The notes: generated by a model from the sequence alone, not told the origin. A stretch of DNA of 21,021 nt from Firmicutes bacterium UBA6226 (GCA_002441045.1 DJWQ01000158.1:1-21021); one strand, 5' to 3'. Positions 1-5,952 are shown, counted from the first letter of the stretch. Program-made: numbers and translations.

Positions 1-444
1 TGTCTTGACAAGCGTGCACATTATAGTCTTACCGCTTCCATTAGCACCAACCGCAACTATGTTACTGCTAAAAAAATTTAATTTACTAAAAAAATCAAGA
101 TTAAAGTTTACTTGCTTAAGTTGCTTTTCTAAGGGTATGATCTGGTTTTCAATATTTTTTCTTATTCCTTCGTTGCTAAAAGGTTGAATTAATGATAAGT
201 CTGAATATTGTCGATAAGGAAGGGAATTTAAAGTTTGTGATAAGTCGTCGTGAAAATGTTGAATGTAGTTTATAGCTAAATCTCTTTCAGCTACAATTTT
301 TTTAACAGTTTCAAACACCCTACTTGTCTTATCGTGAAGTTCAAGCATTAATTCGTCAACTTCACATTCTGCTGAAATTTGTTTGTGAAGTTGGATTTTC
401 TTAATACTTATTTCAATGAAGTCTAGTAATGTTTCTCTTGTCAT
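1..444 (-). CDS. P-loop (AAA/SMC-like) ATPase, N-terminal part only
   Basis: This leftward gene begins at ATG 442-444, with GGAGG eight bases upstream, and runs off the left edge, so only its first 148 residues are seen. A Walker A motif, GANGSGKT, lies at residues 133-140 inside a typical SMC/ABC-like strand (SSNIVAVGANGSGKT). Before it is a long hydrophilic, probably helical or coiled-coil extension of about 130 residues rich in K, E and Q, which is unusual because most overcoming-type SMC-like ATPases place Walker A near the N-terminus. The Walker B motif and any effector domain lie outside the window. Its start sits about 35 bases after an attC-like site, so it may be a mobile gene cassette. 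A role in defence is only a guess from context; I cannot name the family. Confidence 0.8.
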   Translation of the reverse strand, partial: MTRETLLDFIEISIKKIQLHKQISAECEVDELMLELHDKTSRVFETVKKIVAERDLAINYIQHFHDDLSQTLNSLPYRQYSDLSLIQPFSNEGIRKNIENQIIPLEKQLKQVNFNLDFFSKLNFFSSNIVAVGANGSGKTIMCTLVKT

Positions 445-472
445 ATGCTGGTCCTCCAAAAGTGGCTTATAC

Positions 473-527
473 TTATAACGTTCTTCGTATTTGCGCCGCC
501 TCAAGTGGCGCAAATACGGTGTTAGAC
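473..527 (-). repeat. attC-like palindromic recombination site
   Basis: Read leftward, this site has GTCTAAC (527-521, a perfect RYYYAAC box), then ACC, a perfect 12-bp stem (518-507 with 497-486), a 9-nt loop, AAGAAC, and GTTATAA (479-473), an imperfect GTTRRRY box. Its size and order of elements match integron attC sites. It lies between the stop codon of the membrane-protein gene and the start of the ATPase gene, just where an attC belongs. No T-run follows on either strand, so it is not an ordinary terminator. Against the call, the central stem has no extrahelical bases and no integrase gene is visible. Confidence 0.55.
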
Positions 528-1176
528 GAAGTAGTTAATATATTAATTCTGTGAAATCAAATTCAAATCTGTGTTGACTTGGATTTCTTTTACAAACAAA
601 ATAATATTTATCTTCTACTAAGTTATATTCAAATCTAAAGGTCCCACCACAATTTGTAATATGACATTTACTCTTTAATTTTAGAAACCCAATTTTCCCA
701 TCATTGAATAATCCAAGATGCTTAGAAAAGATTGAATTTGGTAATACACTAATTATTCTTTTACGCTTAAGTCTTAAAAGTGTGATTGCAATAATAGATG
801 TCGAAACAAACAGAATTGTACAGATATACGACCAAGATGATATTGATAACCCTAATATAGTGTGTTCACTATATTCAAGCAATTTGCTAAATTTGAAACT
901 TTGAAAAATAGTAATTATGCTAGATACAACTCCTAATAATGAAACAAGAGAAAAAGAACCTGATGTGGCAATCGCAAATTTCCAGCTCAAATTAAACTTT
1001 CCTTTTACGATTTCATACTGAACAGCTTCTTTTTTTTCTCCGTTAATAAGAACTATTGTATTCGCTATGATACCATTATCTCCATTAATTGTATTTCCAT
1101 TTTCAAAAATATAGTTCTTATTATTATTTCCATTAATGTCTCTCATACTTATCTCCTTACTAACTATTTTGTCTAA
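479..1176 (-). mobile_element. Candidate integron-type gene cassette
   Basis: If integron rules apply, the cassette runs leftward from TTAGAC (1176-1171) to the G complementary to base 479. It contains one gene that starts 25 bases after the first core site, and it ends in the attC-like palindrome. The box at its 3' end, GTCTAAC, is the exact reverse complement of the GTTAGAC at its own start, as expected when the excised circle folds into one attC; it does not match the start of the next unit (GTTATAA). The match extends further: 518-540 and the complement of 1158-1180 agree at 20 of 23 positions. An element simply bounded by terminal inverted repeats is the alternative. Confidence 0.5.
535..1146 (-). 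CDS. Small membrane protein with Asn/Gly-rich N-terminus
   Basis: This encodes 203 residues of unknown function. I place the start at ATG 1144-1146 because AAGGAG sits 6 bases upstream; the frame is open for 29 more codons, but those run through the core recombination site and look non-coding. Residues 1-40 are rich in Asn, Asp and Gly (MRDINGNNNKNYIFENGNTI...). Two strong membrane helices follow at about residues 54-80 and 97-123, with a basic stretch (RLKRKR) after the second. The roughly 75-residue soluble C-terminal domain contains cysteines that might bind metal or form disulfides (CHITNC, then a later CKR). The gene is the only content of the proposed cassette, and its stop codon lies inside the left repeat. 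Its bases are visibly more AT-rich than genes further right, suggesting transfer. I do not recognise the family. Confidence 0.8.
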   Translation of the reverse strand: MRDINGNNNKNYIFENGNTINGDNGIIANTIVLINGEKKEAVQYEIVKGKFNLSWKFAIATSGSFSLVSLLGVVSSIITIFQSFKFSKLLEYSEHTILGLSISSWSYICTILFVSTSIIAITLLRLKRKRIISVLPNSIFSKHLGLFNDGKIGFLKLKSKCHITNCGGTFRFEYNLVEDKYYFVCKRNPSQHRFEFDFTELIY

Positions 1177-1180
1177 CACC
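1158..1180 (-). repeat. Right boundary core site (inverted copy of 518-540)
   Basis: On the minus strand this begins GGTGTTAGAC and continues AAAATAGTTAGTA; the plus strand at 518-540 reads GGTGTTAGAC then GAAGTAGTTAATA, identical at 20 of 23 bases. The GTTAGAC core fits the integron GTTRRRY consensus perfectly. Upstream of it (1181-1250) I find no convincing palindrome, so this may be an attI-like or decayed boundary instead of a complete attC. The last bases overlap the ribosome binding site of the membrane-protein gene. Confidence 0.55.
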
Positions 1181-1254
1181 AATAACCCTGAACATTCATC
1201 TCTAGCAAGTCCCACATTCACATGTTCAAGCAACTCAACTACTCATTAAATTAA

Positions 1255-1457
1255 TCAAAAAACACCTATAGCCCTCTTCCTAACTAGGAAAAAGGGCTAT
1301 AGGTTATGTATGAATTTGGCATACTCTCGCCTTGGTAATATGTATGCTGCATAAGTCCCCCCTATGCTATGGTTTGGGTGGGTGGTCTTATGACCCTTCT
1401 GTATGATATGTATCCCTGTCCTCACCATAATTGGTAGTATTTTACCAGTCTTAAATT
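1255..1457 (-). ncRNA. Candidate structured non-coding RNA, about 200 nt
   Basis: A leftward transcript is predicted from its own promoter (1464-1472) to a strong terminator (1257-1303), with no open reading frame of note between. The interval is denser in G and C than its AT-rich flanks and can form several helices, given here in plus coordinates: 1432-1436 with 1443-1447; 1384-1387 with 1392-1395; 1349-1353 with 1363-1367, whose loop holds a G6 run on the RNA; and 1319-1324 with 1342-1347. The unpaired G6 run and nearby CCACCCACCC allow a long-range pairing or pseudoknot. Size, layout and host type would suit a housekeeping RNA such as the raiA-motif RNA or 6S RNA, but I cannot assign the family by eye. 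The plus strand lacks a T-run after the hairpin, so minus is the transcribed strand. Confidence 0.65.
1257..1303 (-). terminator. Intrinsic terminator of the candidate RNA gene
   Basis: A perfect 10-bp stem (1265-1274 with 1294-1303), extended by TTCC/GGAA inside, closes on a 6-nt loop. On the minus strand it is followed at once by GTGTTTTTTG, a classical T-run. The plus strand shows no T-run. Confidence 0.85.
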
Positions 1458-1463
1458 AATTGT

Positions 1464-1472
1464 ATTATAACA
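1464..1472 (-). promoter_or_regulatory. Extended -10 promoter for the RNA gene
   Basis: The minus strand reads TGTTATAAT, a perfect -10 hexamer with the TGn extension. The best -35 match, TCGAAA at an 18-base spacing (1488-1493), is weak, as is common when an extended -10 is present. Transcription should begin near 1457, just before the first hairpin. Confidence 0.6.
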
Positions 1473-1552
1473 TATAACTTATCACACTTTCGATATATTT
1501 TTTCTTACTTTTTCCATTTGTCCATCAAACTTCCATCACATTTGCAGATTAA

Positions 1553-1628
1553 TATAAGACCATAACAACAAGCCAAGCTTGTAAGAGACAAAAGGTCTCC
1601 ACTATATAAAACCCATAAGGAGGAAGTT
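1553..1628 (+). promoter_or_regulatory. Promoter and double-hairpin leader of the DUF2202 gene
   Basis: A TATAAG -10 box (1553-1558) with only weak -35 candidates would start transcription near 1565. The short leader then folds into two back-to-back hairpins: 1568-1573 with 1577-1582 (6 bp, 3-nt loop) and 1585-1589 with 1595-1599 (5 bp, 5-nt loop). These may protect the 5' end of the mRNA. A strong AGGAGG site precedes the start codon. Confidence 0.4.
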
Positions 1629-2342
1629 ATGAAAAACTTATTATTAAACGAAAAGGAAATGAATCAAATGGAACTTAATAAAATGGAAATGATTAAGAAA
1701 GCAACTTTTGGAAGTAAGATTAAAAAATTTGGTGTTTCTGGTCTAATTGCATTCACACTAATCTTTAGCTCACTTTCAGGAAGCACCTTCGCAACCGATG
1801 CACCTCTAACAGGATCAGCAGCAGCTTTAGCAGTTTCAAGTTATACATTAGAAGAAATGTTAACCTATGCAATCCAAGACGAATACGCAGCAAAAGCAGA
1901 ATACTCAGCCATCATCGATGAATTTGATACAACAAAACCTTTTACAAATATCATCAAATCAGAAGACACACACATTAACCTCTTATTACCATTATTTGAA
2001 GCTTATGATATCGATGTTCCAGTAAACGATGCATCAGATCATGTTGTTCTACCAGCTACGTTAAATGAAACTTACCCAATAGGCGTTACAGCTGAGATCA
2101 ATAACATCGCAATGTACAACGCATTTCTATCACAAGACTTACCTGCTGATGTTGCATCCGTTTTCACCTATCTAAGAGATGCATCAGAAAACCACCTAGC
2201 TTCATTTGAAAAACAAGTGGATAGAAGCGAAGGTAATTTTAACCAAGGTAGCTCTATAGGAAATAACAGCAGATTTTCAACAAACGAAGTATCAAGAGGC
2301 AATTCAAGCAAAACCAGTTCAAGAGGTTTTAACCGTTGGTAA
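1629..2342 (+). CDS. Secreted ferritin-like DUF2202 protein
   Basis: This 237-residue protein starts at an ATG preceded by AGGAGGAAGTT. It has an unusually long, charged N-region (about 33 residues, with several Met, Asn and Glu) before a hydrophobic helix at about 34-52 and a probable signal peptidase site after TFA (residue 55). Residues 73-195 match the DUF2202 ferritin-like fold: EEMLTYAIQDEYAAKAEY, then E112-x2-H115, a central helix with E156, and SENHLASFE near the end, giving acidic and histidine residues suitable for a diiron or related metal site. The last 40 residues are low-complexity Ser/Asn/Arg. DUF2202 proteins are extracellular and their reaction is not established. It stands alone, between the RNA gene and a convergent unknown gene. 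Confidence 0.85.
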   Translation: MKNLLLNEKEMNQMELNKMEMIKKATFGSKIKKFGVSGLIAFTLIFSSLSGSTFATDAPLTGSAAALAVSSYTLEEMLTYAIQDEYAAKAEYSAIIDEFDTTKPFTNIIKSEDTHINLLLPLFEAYDIDVPVNDASDHVVLPATLNETYPIGVTAEINNIAMYNAFLSQDLPADVASVFTYLRDASENHLASFEKQVDRSEGNFNQGSSIGNNSRFSTNEVSRGNSSKTSSRGFNRW

Positions 2343-2483
2343 TCTTCTCACTAAGATTTGAAGGTAATGTAAGGTAATTAATCATAGTTCAAAATTAATC
2401 AATAGTTTAAGTCTAATCAAAAGTTTATGTTTATTTAAAAGTAAATTTTAAGTCTATTCAAAAGTGCAATATTAATCCATTGC

Positions 2484-2566
2484 AAAAAAAAAAGCCTAAT
2501 TATATTAGGACGGAGATTCCTTTAGTTCACTAACGGGAATCGGAGTCCTAATATAACTAGGCTTTT
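2484..2566. terminator. Long bidirectional terminator
   Basis: A long imperfect stem pairs roughly 2493-2511 with 2544-2563, with a smaller inner stem (GATTCC with GGGAATC). It has ten A on its left and TTTT on its right, so it can end both the rightward DUF2202 gene and the leftward gene at 2676. Between 2343 and 2483 there is only AT-rich sequence with degenerate AATCAAAAGTTTA-like repeats. 2567-2675 holds nothing I can identify. Confidence 0.85.
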
Positions 2567-2675
2567 AAATTTCATATACAACAAATATCTTCACTTTTGA
2601 ATTTACTTCTTTCTTTTTCTTTTGAATTCACCTTTGATTTTTGCTTTTACCTAAAAATTACTTACCTTTAAACCC

Positions 2676-3293
2676 CTACTCTATCGTCATCATCAAAAAC
2701 CCACAATATGCCCCATTGTCCGTCGCAAGTGACTTCCCCGTACGCTTCTTAAGATCATTGATCAGATCGCGGTATTTAGCATAGAACTCATAGTTGGGTT
2801 TAGTCGTATACTTGAACTCTGTGACTTCCAGATAACTGAGGACAGCTTTTACAGTGGTCGGTTTTACAAGCACCTCGTAGTCACCGTTATAGTATAGTCC
2901 AAGAACCGTAAGTATCGGCCACTTGGCAAGTCCAAAGGTAGCAAGTAGAAGGACCAACTGATTAAACCCTTTCTTTTGATCCTCGTATAGGATGTTATAG
3001 AGCGCACTTGAAAGCGTTTCAATTTCATCTTCTCTAAACAGCTTTGCCACATCCTTGTATTTTGCCTTTTCAAATACAGATACCAGAGAGGACTTGGCGA
3101 TGAGTTTGGTGAAGGCATCTGAAATCGCATCTGGATCATCAAACTTCTCCTTTGCAAAATGCGTATGAACAAACTCTTTCATTGCATCGACTTTATGCTT
3201 TTTTGCGATAACCATTAGGTCTGGATCGTCAAATCCCATTGGATATTGCGATAAAAATTTAGCTTCAAGCTGTTCCAATTTCTCTATATTCAT
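2676..3293 (-). CDS. Conserved-looking protein of unknown function
   Basis: This encodes 205 residues, starting at an ATG with GGGAGGCGACT upstream. The protein is soluble and mostly helical, with no signal peptide; the moderately hydrophobic stretch at about 113-133 (QLVLLLATFGLAKWPILTVLGLYY) is more like a buried helix than a membrane span. Notable features are FDDPD repeated near residues 21-25 and 51-55, and a C-terminal GAYCGFLMMT. Codon use and ribosome binding site look normal, so it is a real gene. It is transcribed away from the NapH-like operon with about 150 bases between starts. I do not recognise the family and assign no function. Confidence 0.8.
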   Translation of the reverse strand: MNIEKLEQLEAKFLSQYPMGFDDPDLMVIAKKHKVDAMKEFVHTHFAKEKFDDPDAISDAFTKLIAKSSLVSVFEKAKYKDVAKLFREDEIETLSSALYNILYEDQKKGFNQLVLLLATFGLAKWPILTVLGLYYNGDYEVLVKPTTVKAVLSYLEVTEFKYTTKPNYEFYAKYRDLINDLKKRTGKSLATDNGAYCGFLMMTIE

Positions 3294-3358
3294 AGTCGCC
3301 TCCCAAACTTTTCATCTCTTTATGATTATTCTATCACAAATTCATCACATTTCTCATT

Positions 3359-3430
3359 TATGATAAGGACAAATTTAAGTTCTCTTAATCCTTAAGGCAG
3401 GCGAACCTTTCTGGATAACGCATAGAGAAC
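3359..3430 (+). promoter_or_regulatory. Promoter and possible structured 5' leader of the NapH-like operon
   Basis: A TATGAT -10 box (3359-3364) would start transcription near 3371. Directly after it, nested inverted repeats can form one folded element: 3379-3385 with 3424-3430 (7 bp), 3388-3391 with 3413-3416, and 3394-3397 with 3406-3409, closing on an 8-nt loop. The fold ends 3 bases before the AAAAGGGG ribosome binding site, so it could control translation. No -35 is evident, so an activator may be needed. The fold matches no riboswitch I can recall. Confidence 0.35.
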
Positions 3431-3447
3431 AAAAAGGGGTTACGCGT

Positions 3448-4332
3448 ATGAGCAAACTATTTAAAAACCAACCAAAAACACTTCAAAAGAAACACCCCAT
3501 CCGTCATTATGTGCAGTTCTTCTTCTTTGCACTTATCGGACTTATAGCCGTTAACCACACACTTGTGGAAACGGGTGCTGGGATACCTTTTTTGAGTGAT
3601 GCTTCACTTCACGCACTCTGTCCATTTGGTGGAGTCGTAACACTGTATAACCTAGCAACTCTAGGTACTTTTATCCAAAAGATTCATATGTCATCATCCA
3701 TTCTAATGATCTTGATCTTTATCCTAGCGATCTTAGTTGGTCCAGTTTTCTGTAGCTTTGTCTGTCCATTGGGCTCCTTCCAAGAGTTCCTTGGAAAAAT
3801 CGGCAAGAAGCTCTTTAAGAAAAGATACAATCATTTTATCCCTCAGAAAGTACACAATGTGCTTAAGTATTTAAGATATGTGGTTTTAATCCTCGTGGTA
3901 TATGTTACTGCAAAATCGGGCTACTTGATGTTTGCCGATATCGACCCATATAACGCACTTTTCTCCTTCTGGTCGGATGAGGTTTCGGTAAAAGCATTGA
4001 TTGTACTTGGAATTACTGCCATTCTTTCACTCTTTGTAGAAAGACCTTGGTGTAAATATGCGTGTCCATACGGCGCTCTTCTAGGCCTATCCAATAAGGT
4101 AAGAATCTTTAAAATCAAGCGTGTCGAAGCAACTTGCGTATCGTGTAATAAATGTACCTCAGTTTGTCCGATGAACATCGATGTGGCTAACAAAACCACT
4201 GTAACAGATCTACAATGTATCAGTTGCATGGCGTGTACATCAGAAGAAAGCTGTCCTGTTCCTGAAACTGTCACTTTAACTCTAGAGCCACTGAACATTA
4301 AAAAGCCAGTGAGCACTAACTTAAACCAATAA
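3448..4332 (+). CDS. NapH-like membrane 4Fe-4S ferredoxin
   Basis: This is a 294-residue integral membrane electron carrier of the NapH/NosR/YccM type. There are membrane helices at about 20-37, 83-101, 141-158 and 182-198. Cys-Pro motifs stand at the membrane faces: CPFGG (C58), CSFVCPLGSFQE (C102, C106) and CKYACPYGALLG (C202, C206). Two ferredoxin motifs follow: C230-x2-C233-x2-C236-x3-C240-P, and C257-x2-C260-x2-C263-x5-C269-P, the last spacing longer than the usual three. Such proteins pass electrons between the quinol pool or a flavoprotein and a periplasmic or extracellular partner. No nitrate, nitrous oxide or dehalogenase gene is adjacent; the only partner is the next gene, 14 bases downstream. 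Start ATG follows AAAAGGGG. Confidence 0.88.
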   Translation: MSKLFKNQPKTLQKKHPIRHYVQFFFFALIGLIAVNHTLVETGAGIPFLSDASLHALCPFGGVVTLYNLATLGTFIQKIHMSSSILMILIFILAILVGPVFCSFVCPLGSFQEFLGKIGKKLFKKRYNHFIPQKVHNVLKYLRYVVLILVVYVTAKSGYLMFADIDPYNALFSFWSDEVSVKALIVLGITAILSLFVERPWCKYACPYGALLGLSNKVRIFKIKRVEATCVSCNKCTSVCPMNIDVANKTTVTDLQCISCMACTSEESCPVPETVTLTLEPLNIKKPVSTNLNQ

Positions 4333-4346
4333 TCAGGAGGCTTTCT

Positions 4347-5213
4347 ATGAAACAGAAAACATTGGCATTGCTAACACTTGGTGTTATTTTCGGCGGTATC
4401 TTTTTAACCATGATCGTAGGTGCATGGACGACAGAAAATACTAAGACGCCTGCACGTTATACAACAGGCTCAGCCGAAGGAGAATACAATCCTGAGGACA
4501 TCAGAGGATCGTATACTTTAGGCGAGGTCTCAACGCTTTTCGATATTCCTACAGAGGTGTTAATTAAGGCATTTAATCTACCACTAGACACCAATCCGGA
4601 CACCTTTAAAACCAAAGATTTAGAATCGCTCTACAGCATAGAAGCTGAAGATATAGAGGTTGGAAATGAATCAGTTCAGGTCTTCGTTGCACTCTATAAT
4701 GACTTACCAATGGTGCTGACAGACACGTACCTACCGACACAAGCCGTTGAACTGCTTTTGTCTTTAGATAGAGCATGGCCAAAAGAGACCATAGATTATC
4801 TTAACGCACACAGCATCAATGTAACGATTTCAGAAGATGCTGAAAGTGAAAATGACTCAGCTCTGGCTACAAATGAATCAAAAGAAACCGAAGCAGAAAG
4901 TACAGAAACAAGTAACGCAACAAACAATTTAGAAAGCACGACGACCAGTACTTCTCAAGAAGCAACCACTGCTCCAAAGACAGAACCAAAAACAGAAGTA
5001 ACTACAGAAGCAACCACAGAACACGAGGAACCGCTGATCAAAGGTACCACTACCTTCCAACAGCTACTTGATGCAGGCATAGAAAAAGCCCAAATCGAGG
5101 CGATTTTAGGGGCAAATATGCCACCGACCAATCAGCTCATTAAGGACTATTGCGTACAAAACGGACTTTCATTCTCTGAGGTAAAAACGGCGATTGAAGC
5201 ACTTTCGAACTAA
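4347..5213 (+). CDS. Membrane-anchored partner protein with duplicated domain
   Basis: This encodes 288 residues, with AGGAGG 7 bases before the ATG, in an operon with the NapH-like protein. An N-terminal helix (about 5-27) should anchor it, leaving the rest outside the cell. Residues 52-95 (IRGSYTLGEVSTLFDIPTEV...) and 231-285 (IKGTTTFQQLLDAGIEKAQI...) look like two diverged copies of one small helical domain that starts with I-(R/K)-G-(S/T)-x-T. They are joined by a Thr/Ser/Glu-rich linker (about 163-230) typical of flexible or glycosylated surface segments. The first domain is followed by a region ending in PKETIDYLNAHSINV. No cofactor-binding motif is visible. Its pairing suggests that it docks with or supports the ferredoxin; function is otherwise unknown. 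Confidence 0.75.
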   Translation: MKQKTLALLTLGVIFGGIFLTMIVGAWTTENTKTPARYTTGSAEGEYNPEDIRGSYTLGEVSTLFDIPTEVLIKAFNLPLDTNPDTFKTKDLESLYSIEAEDIEVGNESVQVFVALYNDLPMVLTDTYLPTQAVELLLSLDRAWPKETIDYLNAHSINVTISEDAESENDSALATNESKETEAESTETSNATNNLESTTTSTSQEATTAPKTEPKTEVTTEATTEHEEPLIKGTTTFQQLLDAGIEKAQIEAILGANMPPTNQLIKDYCVQNGLSFSEVKTAIEALSN

Positions 5214-5224
5214 CTTTAAAGTGT

Positions 5225-5851
5225 TTAACACACATCAATGATTAGATCTACCTCAGTATCTAACGGATAAGCCTCAAAATAAGCATTTTCAAGTGGAATC
5301 CACATCGTCTTGAAGCGATTAAGACCATCTTCGCCATTTCGCTTTAAGATACGAAGTTCCTGTAAGTCGGGCGTGATTTTAAGTAGAATCTTAAAGTCAT
5401 AGCCCGATTTTAATTTGGGATGAAGCGAATATGCGCCTTCTACTATCGTAAACTGCTTCGGTAGAACTGACTCTGGTACACCTAGCGTTTGTTCTATAGG
5501 GTTAAACTTTCGATATGAAAATGGCTTGCCACTTATTAAAAGCAGTAACACTTCCTCATAAAAACGTTCATAATCCACGTTACCCCCAGGTTCTGCAAGT
5601 CGCTCCGGCGTCTTGTCCTTCCAAGAGATATAAAAATCATCCATGTGAAAAAGGTTTGCATCTAACCTTTCCGCTATTAGCCCAGCAAGTGTCGTTTTAC
5701 CACTGCCACAGTTGCCGTCGATGGCGATGCGTATCGACTGATTTTTCAGTTGATTGGTTGATCGATCATTAGCCAGATACCGTTCGATCTCAGCTAAAAT
5801 ATCCGGTAATATCGTTTCAAAGCCAATAAGCTCAGTTATCATCAAAATCAT
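5225..5851 (-). CDS. Uridine-kinase-like P-loop kinase
   Basis: This 208-residue soluble protein belongs to the uridine kinase/phosphoribulokinase branch of P-loop kinases. Walker A is GNCGSGKTT (46-54), preceded by IAID. HMDDFY (69-74) is the substrate and magnesium segment, PGGNVDYERF (88-97) resembles the family's substrate loop, and IVEGAYSLHP is the second acidic motif. The C-terminus keeps RILKRNGEDGLNRF, an Arg-rich lid. The substrate is uncertain (nucleoside or another small alcohol). The ATG at 5849-5851 has AAGGAG 9 bases upstream. It converges on the NapH-like operon with 11 bases between stop codons and no clear terminator. Its promoter is overlapped by an 11-bp inverted repeat. 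Confidence 0.85.
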   Translation of the reverse strand: MILMITELIGFETILPDILAEIERYLANDRSTNQLKNQSIRIAIDGNCGSGKTTLAGLIAERLDANLFHMDDFYISWKDKTPERLAEPGGNVDYERFYEEVLLLLISGKPFSYRKFNPIEQTLGVPESVLPKQFTIVEGAYSLHPKLKSGYDFKILLKITPDLQELRILKRNGEDGLNRFKTMWIPLENAYFEAYPLDTEVDLIIDVC

Positions 5852-5901
5852 AGGTGTCTGCTCCTTTTTAGTAGGATAACAGACACCTATATGTGTGTCA
5901 A
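5850..5901 (-). promoter_or_regulatory. Promoter with an overlapping perfect inverted repeat (candidate operator)
   Basis: On the minus strand a consensus TTGACA (5901-5896) is followed, 17 bases on, by TATCCT (5878-5873), with a start point expected near 5866. A perfect 11-bp inverted repeat (5850-5860 with 5880-5890, 19-base spacer) has one arm between -35 and -10 and the other over the start codon. As the upstream arm would not be transcribed, it is more likely a two-site DNA operator than an mRNA hairpin. Confidence 0.6.
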
Positions 5902-5952
5902 TTCTTCACAGCTTATTCATGATTGGCTGAACTTGCTTAATGTCCTTATGCT

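Noticed and set aside
1147..1233. Upstream extension of the 535-1146 gene to an ATG at 1233
   Set aside because: The added 29 codons run across the recombination core site and lack a ribosome binding site; AAGGAG sits just before ATG 1146.
1265..1303. A second attC site
   Set aside because: Palindromic and of suitable size, but lacks core boxes and has a T-run on the minus strand, so it is a terminator.
1310..1460. T-box or riboswitch on the plus strand controlling the DUF2202 gene
   Set aside because: GGGTGGGTGGTC only loosely resembles a T-box antiterminator, the plus strand has no terminator T-run, and the DUF2202 gene has its own promoter candidate downstream.
3334..3349. FNR/CRP site before the NapH-like operon
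   Set aside because: TCACA-N6-TCACA is a direct repeat, not an inverted one, and its position does not fit -41.5 of the predicted start.
3379..3430. TPP riboswitch, suggested by CTGGATAACGCAT
   Set aside because: The TPP 5' domain and CTGAGA motif are absent and the element is too short.
3921..4316. Leftward 131-codon ORF inside the NapH-like gene
   Set aside because: Antisense shadow of a gene with clear Cys motifs; no ribosome binding site or recognisable domain.
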